A stretch of 64,000 nucleotides of DNA from Endozoicomonas sp965198415 (GCA_965198415.1 CBDAPN010000032.1:1674001-1738000); one strand, 5' to 3'; counted from the first letter of the stretch, positions 17,949 through 27,980 are shown. Program-made: numbers and translations. The notes: generated by a model not told the origin, from the sequence alone.

Positions 17949-19415
17949 ATGAAGTACAAGGATCTCCGGGATTTCATTAACCAGTTGGAGAAACTGGGCG
18001 AACTCAAGCGAATCAAGTTCCCAGTCGATCCGGTGCTGGAAATAACAGAAATCTGTGACCGCACCTTAAAAAAAGGTGGCCCCGCCCTGCTGTTTGAAAA
18101 CCCCAAAGGCTATGACATGCCGGTGCTTGGAAACCTGTTTGGCACCCCAAGGCGTGTTGCACTGGGCATGGGGCAAAGCGATATTGGCGCACTGCGGGAA
18201 GTGGGTGAACTGCTGGCCTACCTGAAAGAACCAGAGCCACCCAAAGGCCTGCGTGATGCCATCAAAAAACTGCCACTGTTCAAGCAAGTGCTCAATATGG
18301 GGCCGAAAGTAGTTAAGTCTGCGCCGTGCCAGGAGGTTGTACTTGAAGGTGACAACATTGACCTGACCCGACTCCCCATCCAAACCTGCTGGCCGGGCGA
18401 TGCTGCACCGCTGATAACCTGGCCACTGGTCATCACCCGCGGGCCTGAAAAAGAACGCCAGAACCTCGGCATATACCGCCAACAGCTCCTTGGCAAAAAC
18501 AAACTGATCATGCGTTGGCTCTCGCACCGGGGCGGAGCGCTGGACTTTCGGGACTGGCAGAAAAAATACCCGGATCAACCTTTCCCCATCTCCGTCGCCC
18601 TTGGCGCCGACCCCGCAACCATTCTGGGGGCGGTTACCCCCGTACCGGACTCTCTGTCGGAATACGCCTTTGCCGGATTGCTGCGCGGCAGAAAAACCGA
18701 GCTGATAAAAAGCCTCAGCAACGATCTACAGGTACCCGCCAGTGCGGAGTTTGTTCTCGAAGGCTTTATTTACCCCGGCGACATGGCCGATGAAGGCCCG
18801 TTTGGCGATCACACAGGCTACTACAACGAAGTAGAGTCATTCCCAGTCTTTACTGTTGAGCGCATTACACACCGGAAAAATCCGATCTACCACAGCACCT
18901 ACACCGGTCGTCCACCGGATGAACCCGCCATTTTAGGACTGGCCTTCAATGAAATATTCGTGCCTATTCTGAAAAAGCAATTCCCGGAAATCGTCGATTT
19001 TTACCTACCTCCTGAGGGGTGTTCCTATCGCATGGCGGTGGTTACCATGCGTAAAGAGTATCCGGGGCATGCCAAAAGAGTTATGTTAGGCGTCTGGTCA
19101 TTTTTGCGGCAATTCATGTACACCAAATTTGTCATCGTAACTGACGACGATGTGAACGCCAGAGACTGGAACGACGTCATCTGGGCCATGACAACCCGCA
19201 TGGACCCAAAAAGAGACTCCGTATTTATTGAAAACACACCCATTGACTACTTGGACTTTGCCTCCCCAACAGCAGGCCTTGGCTCCAAAGTGGGGTTTGA
19301 CGCCACCAACAAATGGGAAGGGGAAACCAGCCGTGAATGGGGCACAGCAATCACAATGACCAACTCGGTCAAACAGCGCGTGGATGATATTTGGAATCAG
19401 CTGGGTATCGACTAA
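17949..19415 (+). CDS. ubiD: 4-hydroxy-3-polyprenylbenzoate decarboxylase (UbiD)
   Basis: 488 residues, the usual UbiD length. The prenylated-FMN enzyme decarboxylates 4-hydroxy-3-octaprenylbenzoate in ubiquinone synthesis; its cofactor is made by UbiX, which is not in this window. Recognisable parts include the N-terminal KYKDLRDFI, the GPFGDHTGYY motif carrying part of the catalytic Glu-Arg-Glu set, and the C-terminal DFASPTAGLGSKVGFDATNKW. The gene lies in the conserved order rho-ubiD-flavin reductase. Ubiquinone links the respiratory chain, so this is a core gene. Confidence 0.97.
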   Translation: MKYKDLRDFINQLEKLGELKRIKFPVDPVLEITEICDRTLKKGGPALLFENPKGYDMPVLGNLFGTPRRVALGMGQSDIGALREVGELLAYLKEPEPPKGLRDAIKKLPLFKQVLNMGPKVVKSAPCQEVVLEGDNIDLTRLPIQTCWPGDAAPLITWPLVITRGPEKERQNLGIYRQQLLGKNKLIMRWLSHRGGALDFRDWQKKYPDQPFPISVALGADPATILGAVTPVPDSLSEYAFAGLLRGRKTELIKSLSNDLQVPASAEFVLEGFIYPGDMADEGPFGDHTGYYNEVESFPVFTVERITHRKNPIYHSTYTGRPPDEPAILGLAFNEIFVPILKKQFPEIVDFYLPPEGCSYRMAVVTMRKEYPGHAKRVMLGVWSFLRQFMYTKFVIVTDDDVNARDWNDVIWAMTTRMDPKRDSVFIENTPIDYLDFASPTAGLGSKVGFDATNKWEGETSREWGTAITMTNSVKQRVDDIWNQLGID

Positions 19416-19642
19416 CAGGCAATGAAACGCATTAGTCACAACACTTTATCAGCCACCCATGTATCTAAACCTCGTATACCCAACATGCCAAGAGCTATGC
19501 GTCTTGGCGGGGACAAAACCCACAGAACAGCGTAACTAAATGGTTTTCAGACCCAAGAGGCTTTTTTGTTAGATCAACCAACTGACGGTTTTTCCCCAAA
19601 ATAAATTTTTACCAGTAATTTAACTTAGAGGCAGCGTTATTC

Positions 19643-20371
19643 GTGCAGACCGACTCGATTTCCATAAATAAATTTCAGGTAACCGACCTTCAACGGCTAA
19701 CAGAAGGCACCTACCGTATAACTTTGCAGTGCCAGCAGGGCTATGTTCCAGAATACTTTGCCGGACAATATCTGGAAATTATCCTGCCAGAAGGCGAAGC
19801 CTGCGCCTTCTCCATCGCCAGCCCACCGACGCCGCAGCAAACACAACTGGAGCTGCACATTCAAAAAGTGGCGGCCAGCGCTAACTCCAGCAAACTATTC
19901 ACAGAATTCGATCGCGGTTTAGTGTCGGTGAGAATGCCGAAGGGAAAGTGTTACCTACAAAATATCCCCGATAAACCGCTGCTATTCATTGCCGCAGGCA
20001 CCGGCTTTGCGCAGATGAAAAGCATGATTGAGCTGGTGCTAAATAAGCCAGATCATCCACATATGCACCTCTACTGGGGTGCTCGCTCAACAGACGGTTT
20101 TTACCTGCCAAATCTTCCCATCCATTGGCTCTCTCAGCACTTGCACTACCACCCGGTAATCAGTGACCCACTGGAAAAAGAGGGCTGGAAAGGTCGACAG
20201 GGATTACTTTACGAAGCCGTAATAGACGACAAAGAAAATCTTTTAGGGAGTGAAGTGTACATTAGCGGATCACCACAAATGGTGTATGCAACATATGATG
20301 CATTAGTTGCTGAAAATTTTTCACCGCAAAGCATTCATTCTGATGTATTTGAGTACGCACCAAGAGATTGA
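19643..20371 (+). CDS. fre: NAD(P)H-flavin reductase (Fre/LuxG type)
   Basis: 242 residues with a ferredoxin-reductase-like fold: an FAD/flavin-binding beta-barrel with the ACAFSIASPP motif (R-x-Y-S of relatives is F-S here) and a NAD(P)H-binding domain with FIAAGTGFAQMKSMIE and YWGARSTDGFYL, ending in YISGSPQMVYA. These enzymes reduce free flavins and are found next to ubiD, where reduced FMN is needed for the prenyl-FMN cofactor. The start is a GTG at 19643 with TAGAGG eleven bases upstream. It lacks the 2Fe-2S domain of the larger CDP-glucoseen reductases. Confidence 0.9.
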   Translation: MQTDSISINKFQVTDLQRLTEGTYRITLQCQQGYVPEYFAGQYLEIILPEGEACAFSIASPPTPQQTQLELHIQKVAASANSSKLFTEFDRGLVSVRMPKGKCYLQNIPDKPLLFIAAGTGFAQMKSMIELVLNKPDHPHMHLYWGARSTDGFYLPNLPIHWLSQHLHYHPVISDPLEKEGWKGRQGLLYEAVIDDKENLLGSEVYISGSPQMVYATYDALVAENFSPQSIHSDVFEYAPRD

Positions 20372-20496
20372 TTGCTAATTTTTGAGGGTAAATCGCTATA
20401 AAAAAACCAAAACTACACGACTATGTACTTTGAACTGCTAATGTCGTGTTTTAGTTGCATGGCAAAAGCCTGTCTCTTGTCTATATTCAATTCGAG

Positions 20497-20502
20497 TATA
20501 AT
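20497..20502 (+). promoter_or_regulatory. probable -10 box of the TetR regulator gene
   Basis: A perfect TATAAT lies 24 bases before the ATG at 20526. A good -35 is not visible at the proper distance (the best candidate, TTGTCT at 20477, leaves only 14 bases), so activation or autoregulation is possible. Confidence 0.4.
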
Positions 20503-20525
20503 CAATACAAGGTACGGTATTCAGC

Positions 20526-21185
20526 ATGCAACCAACACCCTCAAAAACGGATCAGGCAGGATTGAAAACAGGATTGAAAAATAGCCGGGTTCGGCAGAAG
20601 AACATTCAAATCATCCTTCAGGCAGCAGAAGACGAGTTTGTAGCCAGCGGCTTTAAAGGCGCATCCATTCGTGACATCGCCCACCGAGCCGGCCTGCCAA
20701 AGGCGAATGTGCACTACTACTTTAACAGTAAGGTTGAACTCTACGGCGCTGTACTCAACCATATCATGAGACTCTGGCAGTCAGTCTTCAGTGGCTTAAA
20801 CCCAGAAGATGAGCCCGAGGCAGCACTCAAAGACTTCATCAAAGCCAAAATGAAATACGTTTTGGCTCACTCAAACGCATCACGCATCTTTAGTAGTGAA
20901 ATACTGCACGGTGGCCAGCACATAAAAGATCACCTCCAACCTTTCAATGACTGGATTCAGGAAAAGTCGGAAGTCATCAAAGGCTGGATCGCCGCCGGCA
21001 AGATGAAAAACGTTGACCCTGTGCACCTGCTATTTACCATCTGGTCGACGACGCAGTATTACGTTGACTACGGTCCACAGGTGGCCTCAGTACTGGGCAA
21101 AGGCGAACTGAGTCCGGACGACGTAGAGTCATACACCGAAAGCATCAGCCAGATGATTCTGGCTGGCTGCGGCATAAGGGATTAA
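20526..21185 (+). CDS. TetR/AcrR family regulator, RutR-like C-terminal domain
   Basis: 219 residues. The N-terminal helix-turn-helix is clear at residues ~25-75 (ILQAAEDEFVASGFKGASIRDIAHRAG then KANVHYYFNSKVELY). The C-terminal ligand domain (ASRIFSSEILHGGQHIKDHL) follows the RutR/YcdC pattern; RutR itself senses uracil and controls pyrimidine catabolism, but no rut genes are here and the ligand of this protein cannot be told. It has its own promoter (TATAAT at 20497) and converges on parC; the two share the palindromic hairpin at 21211-21238. Confidence 0.88.
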   Translation: MQPTPSKTDQAGLKTGLKNSRVRQKNIQIILQAAEDEFVASGFKGASIRDIAHRAGLPKANVHYYFNSKVELYGAVLNHIMRLWQSVFSGLNPEDEPEAALKDFIKAKMKYVLAHSNASRIFSSEILHGGQHIKDHLQPFNDWIQEKSEVIKGWIAAGKMKNVDPVHLLFTIWSTTQYYVDYGPQVASVLGKGELSPDDVESYTESISQMILAGCGIRD

Positions 21186-21210
21186 CTCTACAGCTCTGGA
21201 TGATTCCAGA

Positions 21211-21238
21211 CACCTCTGCAGGCTAGCCTGCAGAGGTG
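21211..21238. terminator. perfect 28-base palindrome between tetR and parC
   Basis: Fourteen bases (CACCTCTGCAGGCT) followed directly by their reverse complement. It contains the parC stop codon (21223-21225) and the last parC codons. Convergent position suggests a bidirectional terminator, though no T-run follows on either strand. Confidence 0.6.
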
Positions 21239-23478
21239 ACCTCAACTTTATCAACCTTCTGGAAACCTCTGGGCAGTTTATTTCCCCGCCTGCCACGCTC
21301 TCCACGGTAATGCTCAAAATCTGCAGACTTAAGCGTCACATGACGCTTTCCTGCAAAAAGAGTCAACCTGTCACCTTCACCGAGCACAATGAGATGAGTC
21401 ATCAACTCCGTTCTGTCTGCTGCCCGGGCCGAAGAAATATTGATGATCTTGTTGCCTTTGCCACGCCCCAGTTTTGGCAGATCCCGCAGCGGAAACATCA
21501 GCATTCGCCCTTCATTAGTAATGGCGACGAGCATGGCGTTGGTATCGCTGATCGGAATCGGCGACAACACACTGGCATTTACAGGCAGAGTCAACAGCGC
21601 TTTACCCGCTTTATTTTTGCTGACCATATCGGAAAACTGAGCGATAAAACCATAACCGGCATCGCTAGCCAGCAGATAACAGTCGCTACTGTCGCCAACA
21701 CAAAGCCCTTCAAAAGTGGCCCCTGAAGGTGGGCTGACCCGGCCGGTTAATGGTTCGCCCTGCCCCCTTGCCGAAGGCAGTGTGTGAGTTAGGACTGAAT
21801 AAGCCCGCCCGGTTGAATCAATGAATACTGATGGCTGATTACTCTTACCCTTGGCTGATAGACGATACTCGTCGCCAGAACGATAATTAAGCGACAACGG
21901 ATCAACTTCATGCCCTTTAGCACAACGCACCCAGCCTTTATCGGAAAGAATAACCGTTACCGCTTCCGATACCATAAGATCAGCTTGGGAAAGGGCTTGT
22001 GCATCTTTACGAACGACAATAGGAGAACGACGATCGTCGCCAAATGTTTTAACGTCTTTTTGTATTTCTTTCTTTATAAGCGTTTTCAGTCGTCTTTCTG
22101 AGCCAAGAGTAAGCTCAAGAGATTTTCGCTCCTGCTCCAGATCATCCTGTTCGGTGCGAATTTTCATCTCTTCAAGCTTGGCTAACTGTCGCAGCTTGAG
22201 GTCAAGAATGGCCTCTGCCTGAGTGTCGGAAAGGCCAAAGCGCTCCATTAAAACGGCCTTTGGCTTGTCCTCAGTGCGGATGGTTTCAATGATCTCATCA
22301 ATATTCAAAAAGGCGATCATCAAACCATCAAGAATATGCAAACGCTTCAGGATTTTATCCAGTCGATGCTGTAAACGACGACGGACAGTTTCACTGCGCC
22401 AGCCAAGCCACTCGCCAAGCATTGTATCCAGCGCTTTCACCTGCGGACGACCATCAACCCCAATCATATTCATATTGACCCGGTAGGTTTTTTCCAGGTC
22501 TGTGGTGGCAAACAAATGGCTCATAAGGCTTTCGACGTCTATTCGGTTAGACTTCGGCACAATCACAAGGCGGGTAGGGTTTTCGTGGTCAGACTCATCT
22601 CTGAGGTCTGCAACCATGGGCAATTTCTTGGCCTGCATTTGTGCTGCAATCTGTTCAAGCACTTTTGCACCAGAGGTCTGGTGGGGGAGGGCGGTGACAA
22701 TGATGTCGCCACTGTCCTGATGATAGACTGCGCGCATCCGCAAAGAGCCTTTACCCTGTTCATACATTTTGACCAGATCAGCCCTTGGGGTAATGAGTTC
22801 TGCCTCTGTGGGAAAGTCCGGCCCCTGAATATGCTCACACAGCTGCGCCACTGTGGCTTTGGGGTTTTCCAGCAGATGAATACAGGCGTTGGCCACTTCA
22901 CGAAGATTATGAGGTGGAATATCGGTGGCCATACCCACGGCGATGCCAGTGGTACCATTGAGCAAAAGGTTTGGCAGCCGCGCGGGCAGGATGGAAGGTT
23001 CTTCCAGAGTGCCATCGAAATTGGGAATCCAGTCAACGGTGCCTTGCCCCAGTTCACCTAACAGCGTTTCGGCGTATTGAGTCAGGCGTGACTCGGTATA
23101 ACGCATGGCCGCAAACGACTTTGGATCATCAGGAGAGCCCCAGTTCCCCTGACCATCTACCAACGGATAGCGGTAAGAAAAGGGTTGCGCCATCAACACC
23201 ATGGCTTCGTAACAGGCGCTATCGCCGTGAGGATGAAACTTGCCCAGCACATCACCCACAGTGCGTGCCGATTTTTTAAACTTGGCAGTATTTTTCAGGC
23301 CAAGTTCACTCATTGCATAAACAATGCGCCGCTGAACCGGCTTGAGGCCGTCCCCGATATGCGGCAGGGCGCGATCGAGAATAACGTACATGGAGTAATT
23401 CAGATACGCATTCTCCGTGTATGCTCTCAAGGACTGACGCTCTACTCCATCGTCGCCAATAATGATCTGCTCCGCCAT
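21223..23478 (-). CDS. parC: DNA topoisomerase IV subunit A
   Basis: 751 residues, as in E. coli ParC. The catalytic tyrosine lies in AAMRYTESRLT (Tyr127). The quinolone-determining region reads HPHGDSACYEAM, with Ser87 and Glu91 at the places of E. coli Ser80 and Glu84, so it is of the sensitive type. The breakage-reunion core is followed by a long coiled gate (KLEEMKIRTEQDDLEQERKSL) and a shortened C-terminal beta-propeller region. With ParE (not in this window) it decatenates daughter chromosomes. The last codons are embedded in a palindrome. Confidence 0.97.
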   Translation of the reverse strand: MAEQIIIGDDGVERQSLRAYTENAYLNYSMYVILDRALPHIGDGLKPVQRRIVYAMSELGLKNTAKFKKSARTVGDVLGKFHPHGDSACYEAMVLMAQPFSYRYPLVDGQGNWGSPDDPKSFAAMRYTESRLTQYAETLLGELGQGTVDWIPNFDGTLEEPSILPARLPNLLLNGTTGIAVGMATDIPPHNLREVANACIHLLENPKATVAQLCEHIQGPDFPTEAELITPRADLVKMYEQGKGSLRMRAVYHQDSGDIIVTALPHQTSGAKVLEQIAAQMQAKKLPMVADLRDESDHENPTRLVIVPKSNRIDVESLMSHLFATTDLEKTYRVNMNMIGVDGRPQVKALDTMLGEWLGWRSETVRRRLQHRLDKILKRLHILDGLMIAFLNIDEIIETIRTEDKPKAVLMERFGLSDTQAEAILDLKLRQLAKLEEMKIRTEQDDLEQERKSLELTLGSERRLKTLIKKEIQKDVKTFGDDRRSPIVVRKDAQALSQADLMVSEAVTVILSDKGWVRCAKGHEVDPLSLNYRSGDEYRLSAKGKSNQPSVFIDSTGRAYSVLTHTLPSARGQGEPLTGRVSPPSGATFEGLCVGDSSDCYLLASDAGYGFIAQFSDMVSKNKAGKALLTLPVNASVLSPIPISDTNAMLVAITNEGRMLMFPLRDLPKLGRGKGNKIINISSARAADRTELMTHLIVLGEGDRLTLFAGKRHVTLKSADFEHYRGERGRRGNKLPRGFQKVDKVEVTSAG

Positions 23479-23694
23479 GCTTTTTCCTGTTTCGGGACAC
23501 TGATAGTAAGCCGGTCATGATAGCAACTATCATTGTTTATCTAAAAGCATGCTTCAATCCGAAAGCCCGGAGGTTCCGCCAGTTTTTATGCCCCGAGCCA
23601 AGAGATCGTTCATCGCCTTAACTTTCTGACACTCCCCGCCTATCGCACGATGCTTTACGCAATCACGGGTAGTGAGCTTGTGGGCTTTATTAAC

Positions 23695-24693
23695 TCAAAG
23701 TTCAGCGGGTAGGGCTTGCTCTGGGTTTTCCGTTCTCAACTTCAGCATATTTTTAAACTTATCCGGGTCAAGAAACTGGCGAATCTGGCTCTTTTGATGC
23801 TCTGCATCCGGGGGTGTTTCCGGGTGCACGAAGGTAATCAGCCGGGAGATCCAGAACCGGAATGCGGCCAAGCGTAACATCAACGGCCACGCCTTTTTTT
23901 CGCCGTCGGTGAGTGGGCGTACCTCTGCGTAGGCTTCAACCAAAGCACTCAGACGCTCAGGTTCCAGAGTCAGATCATCGGCCAGACACCAGTCGTTGGC
24001 CGTTACGGCCAGATCGTAAATCAGCCAGTCATTACAGGCTTGGTAGAAGTCAATCACCGCTGAAATGCGGTGTTGCTCAAACAGTACGTTATCGTGGAAC
24101 AAGTCGCCATGAATTAACCCTTTGGGTAGTGAATCAAGGGGCTTTAAGGCGTTGAAAATACTTGCCCACTGTTCTGCCATGAAGGCAGCGCAGTCCGCTT
24201 TGAGTAACGGAATCAGTCGCTTTTGCTGGCTATCGAGCCACAAAAGGCCGCGCTGATTTTCCTGATGCAATCCTGCCCCTTGCCCGGCCACATGAATCTT
24301 TGCCAGCATAGCGCCCACCTGCTGGCATTGGCTTGTAGAGAGGTTGTCAACGGTTGGGTGTTTGCCCTTAAAGCACTCGACAATCAAGGCAGGCTTGCCT
24401 TTGACGGTATGCAGGGCAAGGTTCTGCGTGTCTCTTATGGGGTTTGGTACCGGCAACTGGCTGGCTTTCAGTGCGTCGGTGTAATCAATAAAAAAAGGCA
24501 GGGTTTCGGCGGGCAGGTACTCAAACAGCGTCAACACATAGCGCTGTTGCCGGTCCTTATTGTCCACGTCTAAAAAATAGTTGGTATTCTCAACCCCGCT
24601 TTCAATGCCCTTAAATGATGTAAGAGCGCCAATATCGTAACGAGCTAAAAGTTGCTCAATGTCCTGCTGAGTCAAATGGGTATAGACCGACAT
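23695..24693 (-). CDS. thrB: homoserine kinase, type II (ThrB of the APH fold)
   Basis: 332 residues. Unlike E. coli ThrB (GHMP fold), this is the Pseudomonas-type enzyme with an aminoglycoside-phosphotransferase fold: GVENTNYFLDV as the nucleotide loop, the catalytic loop HGDLFHDNVLF near residue 195, and the metal-binding IDFYQACNDWLIYDL (usually DFYFAC). It makes O-phosphohomoserine for threonine synthesis. AGGA sits six bases before the ATG. It is followed on the same strand by none and preceded by the DUF2782 lipoprotein gene 32 bases away, the order thrB-DUF2782-polA known from Pseudomonas. Confidence 0.95.
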   Translation of the reverse strand: MSVYTHLTQQDIEQLLARYDIGALTSFKGIESGVENTNYFLDVDNKDRQQRYVLTLFEYLPAETLPFFIDYTDALKASQLPVPNPIRDTQNLALHTVKGKPALIVECFKGKHPTVDNLSTSQCQQVGAMLAKIHVAGQGAGLHQENQRGLLWLDSQQKRLIPLLKADCAAFMAEQWASIFNALKPLDSLPKGLIHGDLFHDNVLFEQHRISAVIDFYQACNDWLIYDLAVTANDWCLADDLTLEPERLSALVEAYAEVRPLTDGEKKAWPLMLRLAAFRFWISRLITFVHPETPPDAEHQKSQIRQFLDPDKFKNMLKLRTENPEQALPAEL

Positions 24694-24725
24694 GAAAATC
24701 CTGTTCCGTTAACTGGTTGGTTTTA

Positions 24726-25109
24726 TCACTTCCATTCAAAAATGACCCAGGAAGGCACCAGCATGGTGCGCTCGGCAGGGTCGATGGGATTCCCTTCGTT
24801 GTCAGCGGCAATAAGGTAATAAGGCCTGCCCACCTTGGGGGTTACCTTAATCGCATAAAGCTGGCCGCCAATCCGGTACTCTTTGTAAGTGCGTGCTTTG
24901 CCCGGGCGAATGACTACCGAGGTGTCGTCTCTGCTCTCCAATGCTTCGGGGCGGAGGTTGCGGGGTATCTTTTTAATGGCATCCTTACTGGTTATAACCG
25001 CCTTGGTAGAAATCGCTGCAACCTCTCCCCGGTTTGGTTTGGGCGAATGTGCCGCACAGCCCAAAAGAAACAAGGGTACAAATACTAAACCCAACTGCGT
25101 TCTTTTCAT
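24726..25109 (-). CDS. DUF2782 family lipoprotein
   Basis: 127 residues from the ATG at 25109, which has GAGG at the right distance; the frame is open further upstream but overlaps polA's promoter region. The N-terminus is a lipoprotein signal with lipobox LLGC, so Cys would be lipidated at about residue 18. The rest has two short beta-rich segments (YKEYRIGGQLYAIKVTPKVG and RPYYLIAADNEGN), the conserved DUF2782 core. Function unknown; the gene is regularly found between thrB and polA in pseudomonads and relatives and probably forms an operon with thrB. Confidence 0.85.
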   Translation of the reverse strand: MKRTQLGLVFVPLFLLGCAAHSPKPNRGEVAAISTKAVITSKDAIKKIPRNLRPEALESRDDTSVVIRPGKARTYKEYRIGGQLYAIKVTPKVGRPYYLIAADNEGNPIDPAERTMLVPSWVIFEWK

Positions 25110-25195
25110 GGAAGCCTCATGATAATTGCCATGGAAACCATTACACTGCAAAAACATTTTATACCCTGTTTCCCAGAATCGTAAGTGAGCCTTTA

Positions 25196-27919
25196 ATGTC
25201 AGAAGCAACCTCCATACCGCCGCTCATCCTTGTTGATGGCTCATCTTACCTCTATCGCGCCTTCCACGCCTCCGAGCGCGCCAACCTGCGAACCGCCGAT
25301 GGCCGCCCCACCGGCGCCATTCGCGTGATGACCAACATGCTGCGTAGCCTTATGCGCCAGTATCAGGGTAGTTCGGTTGCGGTTATTTTTGATGCCAAAG
25401 GCAAAAACTTTCGCCATGAGATGTACAGCGACTACAAAGCCACCCGCAAACCCATGCCCGACGACCTGCGCCCACAAATCGAGCCCATTCACCAGATCAT
25501 CAAAGCCCTTGGCCTGCCCTTGTTGGTGATTGAAGGTGTCGAAGCCGACGACGTCATTGGCACACTGGCTCGCGAAGCCAGTGAAAAACAGATCAACACC
25601 ATTATCTCCACCGGCGATAAAGACATTGCCCAGTTGGTCACAAGTCACGTCTCCTTAATCGACACCATGAACAACACTCAAACCGATGAACCGGGCGTGG
25701 TCAGCAAGTTTGGCGTTCCCGCCCACCTGATTATCGACTACCTCGCCCTGATGGGAGACAGCAGCGATAACATTCCCGGCATGCCCGGCGTCGGCCAGAA
25801 AACGGCGCTGGCACTATTAAACGGCATTGGCAGTATTGATGAGATTGCCGGGCGTTTAGACGAAGTAGCTGCCCTTGGCTTTCGTGGCAGTAAAAATTTT
25901 GCCGAAAAATTTGTCGAGCACAAAGAGATTGTGCTCCTCTCAAGAGCGCTGGCTACCATCAAAACCGATGTAGAGCTGCCCGTAAGCGTTGAAAACCTGA
26001 CTATGCAACCGGCAGATCAGGAACAGCTGCTCACTCTATTCAAAGAATACGAATTCAAAACCCTGATCGCCGAACTGGAAAGCGACAACTCAACCGAAGA
26101 ACCAACGACAGCCGGCGAATACACCGTCATCACCAAAGAAGCCGACTTTCTCCACTGGCTAACCCAACTAAAAGCCGCAGAACTTTTCTCTTTTGACACC
26201 GAAACCACCAGTCTCGACTACATGGTCGCTGAACTGGTGGGCGTATCGTTTGCCATAGAACCCGGAAAAGCCGCTTACGTTCCAGTAGCCCACGACTACC
26301 TTGGCGCCCCCGAACAGCTGCAGCGTGATTGGGTGCTGCAACAACTCAAGCCCCTGCTCGAAGACCCGGGCAAACCCAAGGTGGGCCAAAATATCAAATA
26401 CGATCAAAGCGTTCTGGCACGCTACGACATTCAGCTTAACGGCATCGCCTATGACACCATGTTGGAGTCCTACTGCTTGAATTCAGTGGCCACCCGCCAC
26501 AACATGGATGCACTGGCCGAACACTACCTCGGCTATCGCACCGTCAAATATGAAGACATCGCCGGCAAAGGCGTAAAACAACTGACGTTTAACAGCATTG
26601 ATCTGGAACAGGCCGGCCCCTATGCAGCAGAAGACGCCGACATCACCCTGCGCCTGCACCACGCCCTGTGGAAACCCCTGCAAGCCGAGGCTTCTCTGGC
26701 CAGCGTTTTTAAAGATATTGAAATGCCATTGGTCGATATTCTCTCTCGTATTGAGCGTCACGGCGCCTTGGTGGATGGCGCTCTGCTCACACAGCAAAGC
26801 ATCGAAATCAGTGACCGGTTAAAAGAAATTGAGCGGGCCGCCCATGATGAAGCGGGCGAGGCATTCAACCTCTCCTCCCCCAAACAGTTACAGGAACTTC
26901 TGTTTGTAAAGTTGCAGCTGCCAGTGATTAAAAAAACCCCGAAAGGGCAGCCATCAACCGCAGAAGAAGTGCTGCAAGAGCTGGCGCTGGACTACCAACT
27001 GCCCAAACTGATCCTCGAACACCGCAGCCTGAGCAAACTAAAATCCACTTACACTGAAAAGCTGCCGCAGATGATCAACGGTAGCAGTGGACGCATTCAT
27101 ACCTCTTACCACCAAGCGGTAACCGCGACCGGACGACTTTCGTCTTCTGACCCAAACCTGCAGAACATTCCCATCCGCACACCAGAAGGCCGTCGTGTAC
27201 GTCAGGCATTCATTGCGCCACCGGGGTACAAACTGGTGGCGGCGGATTACTCTCAAATAGAACTGCGAATCATGGCGCACCTATCCGGCGATAAAGGTCT
27301 GCTGGATGCTTTTGCCAATGGTTTGGACATCCACAAAGCCACTGCCGCAGAAGTGTTTGGTGTCACCCTTGAGAACGTCACCAGCGATCAGCGGCGCAGT
27401 GCTAAAGCCATCAACTTTGGTTTGATTTATGGTATGTCTTCCTTTGGCCTGGCCAAGCAGCTGGGCGTATCCAGAAAATCGGCTCAGGACTACATCGACC
27501 TCTACTTTGAGCGCTACCCCGGTGTGTTGCGTTACATGGACGAAACCAAAGCCTTTGCCCGGGAGCATGGCTTCGTTGAGACAATCTTTGGTCGTCGCCT
27601 GTATTTGCCAGAAATAAATGCCCGCAATGGCATGCGCCGACAAGGTGCTGAACGCACCGCCATAAACGCTCCGATGCAGGGAACCGCTGCTGACATCATC
27701 AAAAAAGCGATGATCCGGGTTGACCAATGGCTGCTCGACAGTGGTCACGATGCACGGGTGATCATGCAGGTACACGATGAACTGGTACTAGAAGTCGCTG
27801 ACAATCACCTAGCAGCAGTCACCGAAGGCCTGAAAACCAATATGGCTCAGGCCGCAGAACTGAGCGTTCCGCTGCTGGTGGAGGCAGGCATTGGTGACAA
27901 TTGGGATGAAGCGCACTGA
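25196..27919 (+). CDS. polA: DNA polymerase I
   Basis: 907 residues. The 5'-3' exonuclease occupies the first ~300 (LILVDGSSYLYRAFHA; DKDIAQLV; LMGDSSDNIPG with the metal-binding Asp residues). The 3'-5' proofreading domain is intact, with FDTETTSLDYM near residue 335. The polymerase has motif A DYSQIELRIMAH near 684, motif B RRSAKAINFGLIYGMSSFG, and motif C VHDELVLE near 859. It removes RNA primers and fills gaps. The first in-frame ATG with homology is 25196; the frame is open for 54 codons upstream, which overlap the DUF2782 gene and are not family-like. A candidate sRNA follows immediately. Confidence 0.98.
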   Translation: MSEATSIPPLILVDGSSYLYRAFHASERANLRTADGRPTGAIRVMTNMLRSLMRQYQGSSVAVIFDAKGKNFRHEMYSDYKATRKPMPDDLRPQIEPIHQIIKALGLPLLVIEGVEADDVIGTLAREASEKQINTIISTGDKDIAQLVTSHVSLIDTMNNTQTDEPGVVSKFGVPAHLIIDYLALMGDSSDNIPGMPGVGQKTALALLNGIGSIDEIAGRLDEVAALGFRGSKNFAEKFVEHKEIVLLSRALATIKTDVELPVSVENLTMQPADQEQLLTLFKEYEFKTLIAELESDNSTEEPTTAGEYTVITKEADFLHWLTQLKAAELFSFDTETTSLDYMVAELVGVSFAIEPGKAAYVPVAHDYLGAPEQLQRDWVLQQLKPLLEDPGKPKVGQNIKYDQSVLARYDIQLNGIAYDTMLESYCLNSVATRHNMDALAEHYLGYRTVKYEDIAGKGVKQLTFNSIDLEQAGPYAAEDADITLRLHHALWKPLQAEASLASVFKDIEMPLVDILSRIERHGALVDGALLTQQSIEISDRLKEIERAAHDEAGEAFNLSSPKQLQELLFVKLQLPVIKKTPKGQPSTAEEVLQELALDYQLPKLILEHRSLSKLKSTYTEKLPQMINGSSGRIHTSYHQAVTATGRLSSSDPNLQNIPIRTPEGRRVRQAFIAPPGYKLVAADYSQIELRIMAHLSGDKGLLDAFANGLDIHKATAAEVFGVTLENVTSDQRRSAKAINFGLIYGMSSFGLAKQLGVSRKSAQDYIDLYFERYPGVLRYMDETKAFAREHGFVETIFGRRLYLPEINARNGMRRQGAERTAINAPMQGTAADIIKKAMIRVDQWLLDSGHDARVIMQVHDELVLEVADNHLAAVTEGLKTNMAQAAELSVPLLVEAGIGDNWDEAH

Positions 27920-27944
27920 CTTTTGTAAGTTTTTTGTAAACGGC

Positions 27945-27974
27945 GGAACTTTATTGCCAATACCGTTGTCTTAA
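27945..27974 (+). promoter_or_regulatory. sigma-E (RpoE/AlgU)-type promoter downstream of polA
   Basis: GGAACTT at 27945-27951, a 17-base spacer, TCTTAA at 27969-27974. The same -35 and spacer length as the element at 2079, with one deviation in the -10 (TCTTA for TCTGA). It starts 25 bases after the polA stop. Confidence 0.65.
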
Positions 27975-27980
27975 TTAATG

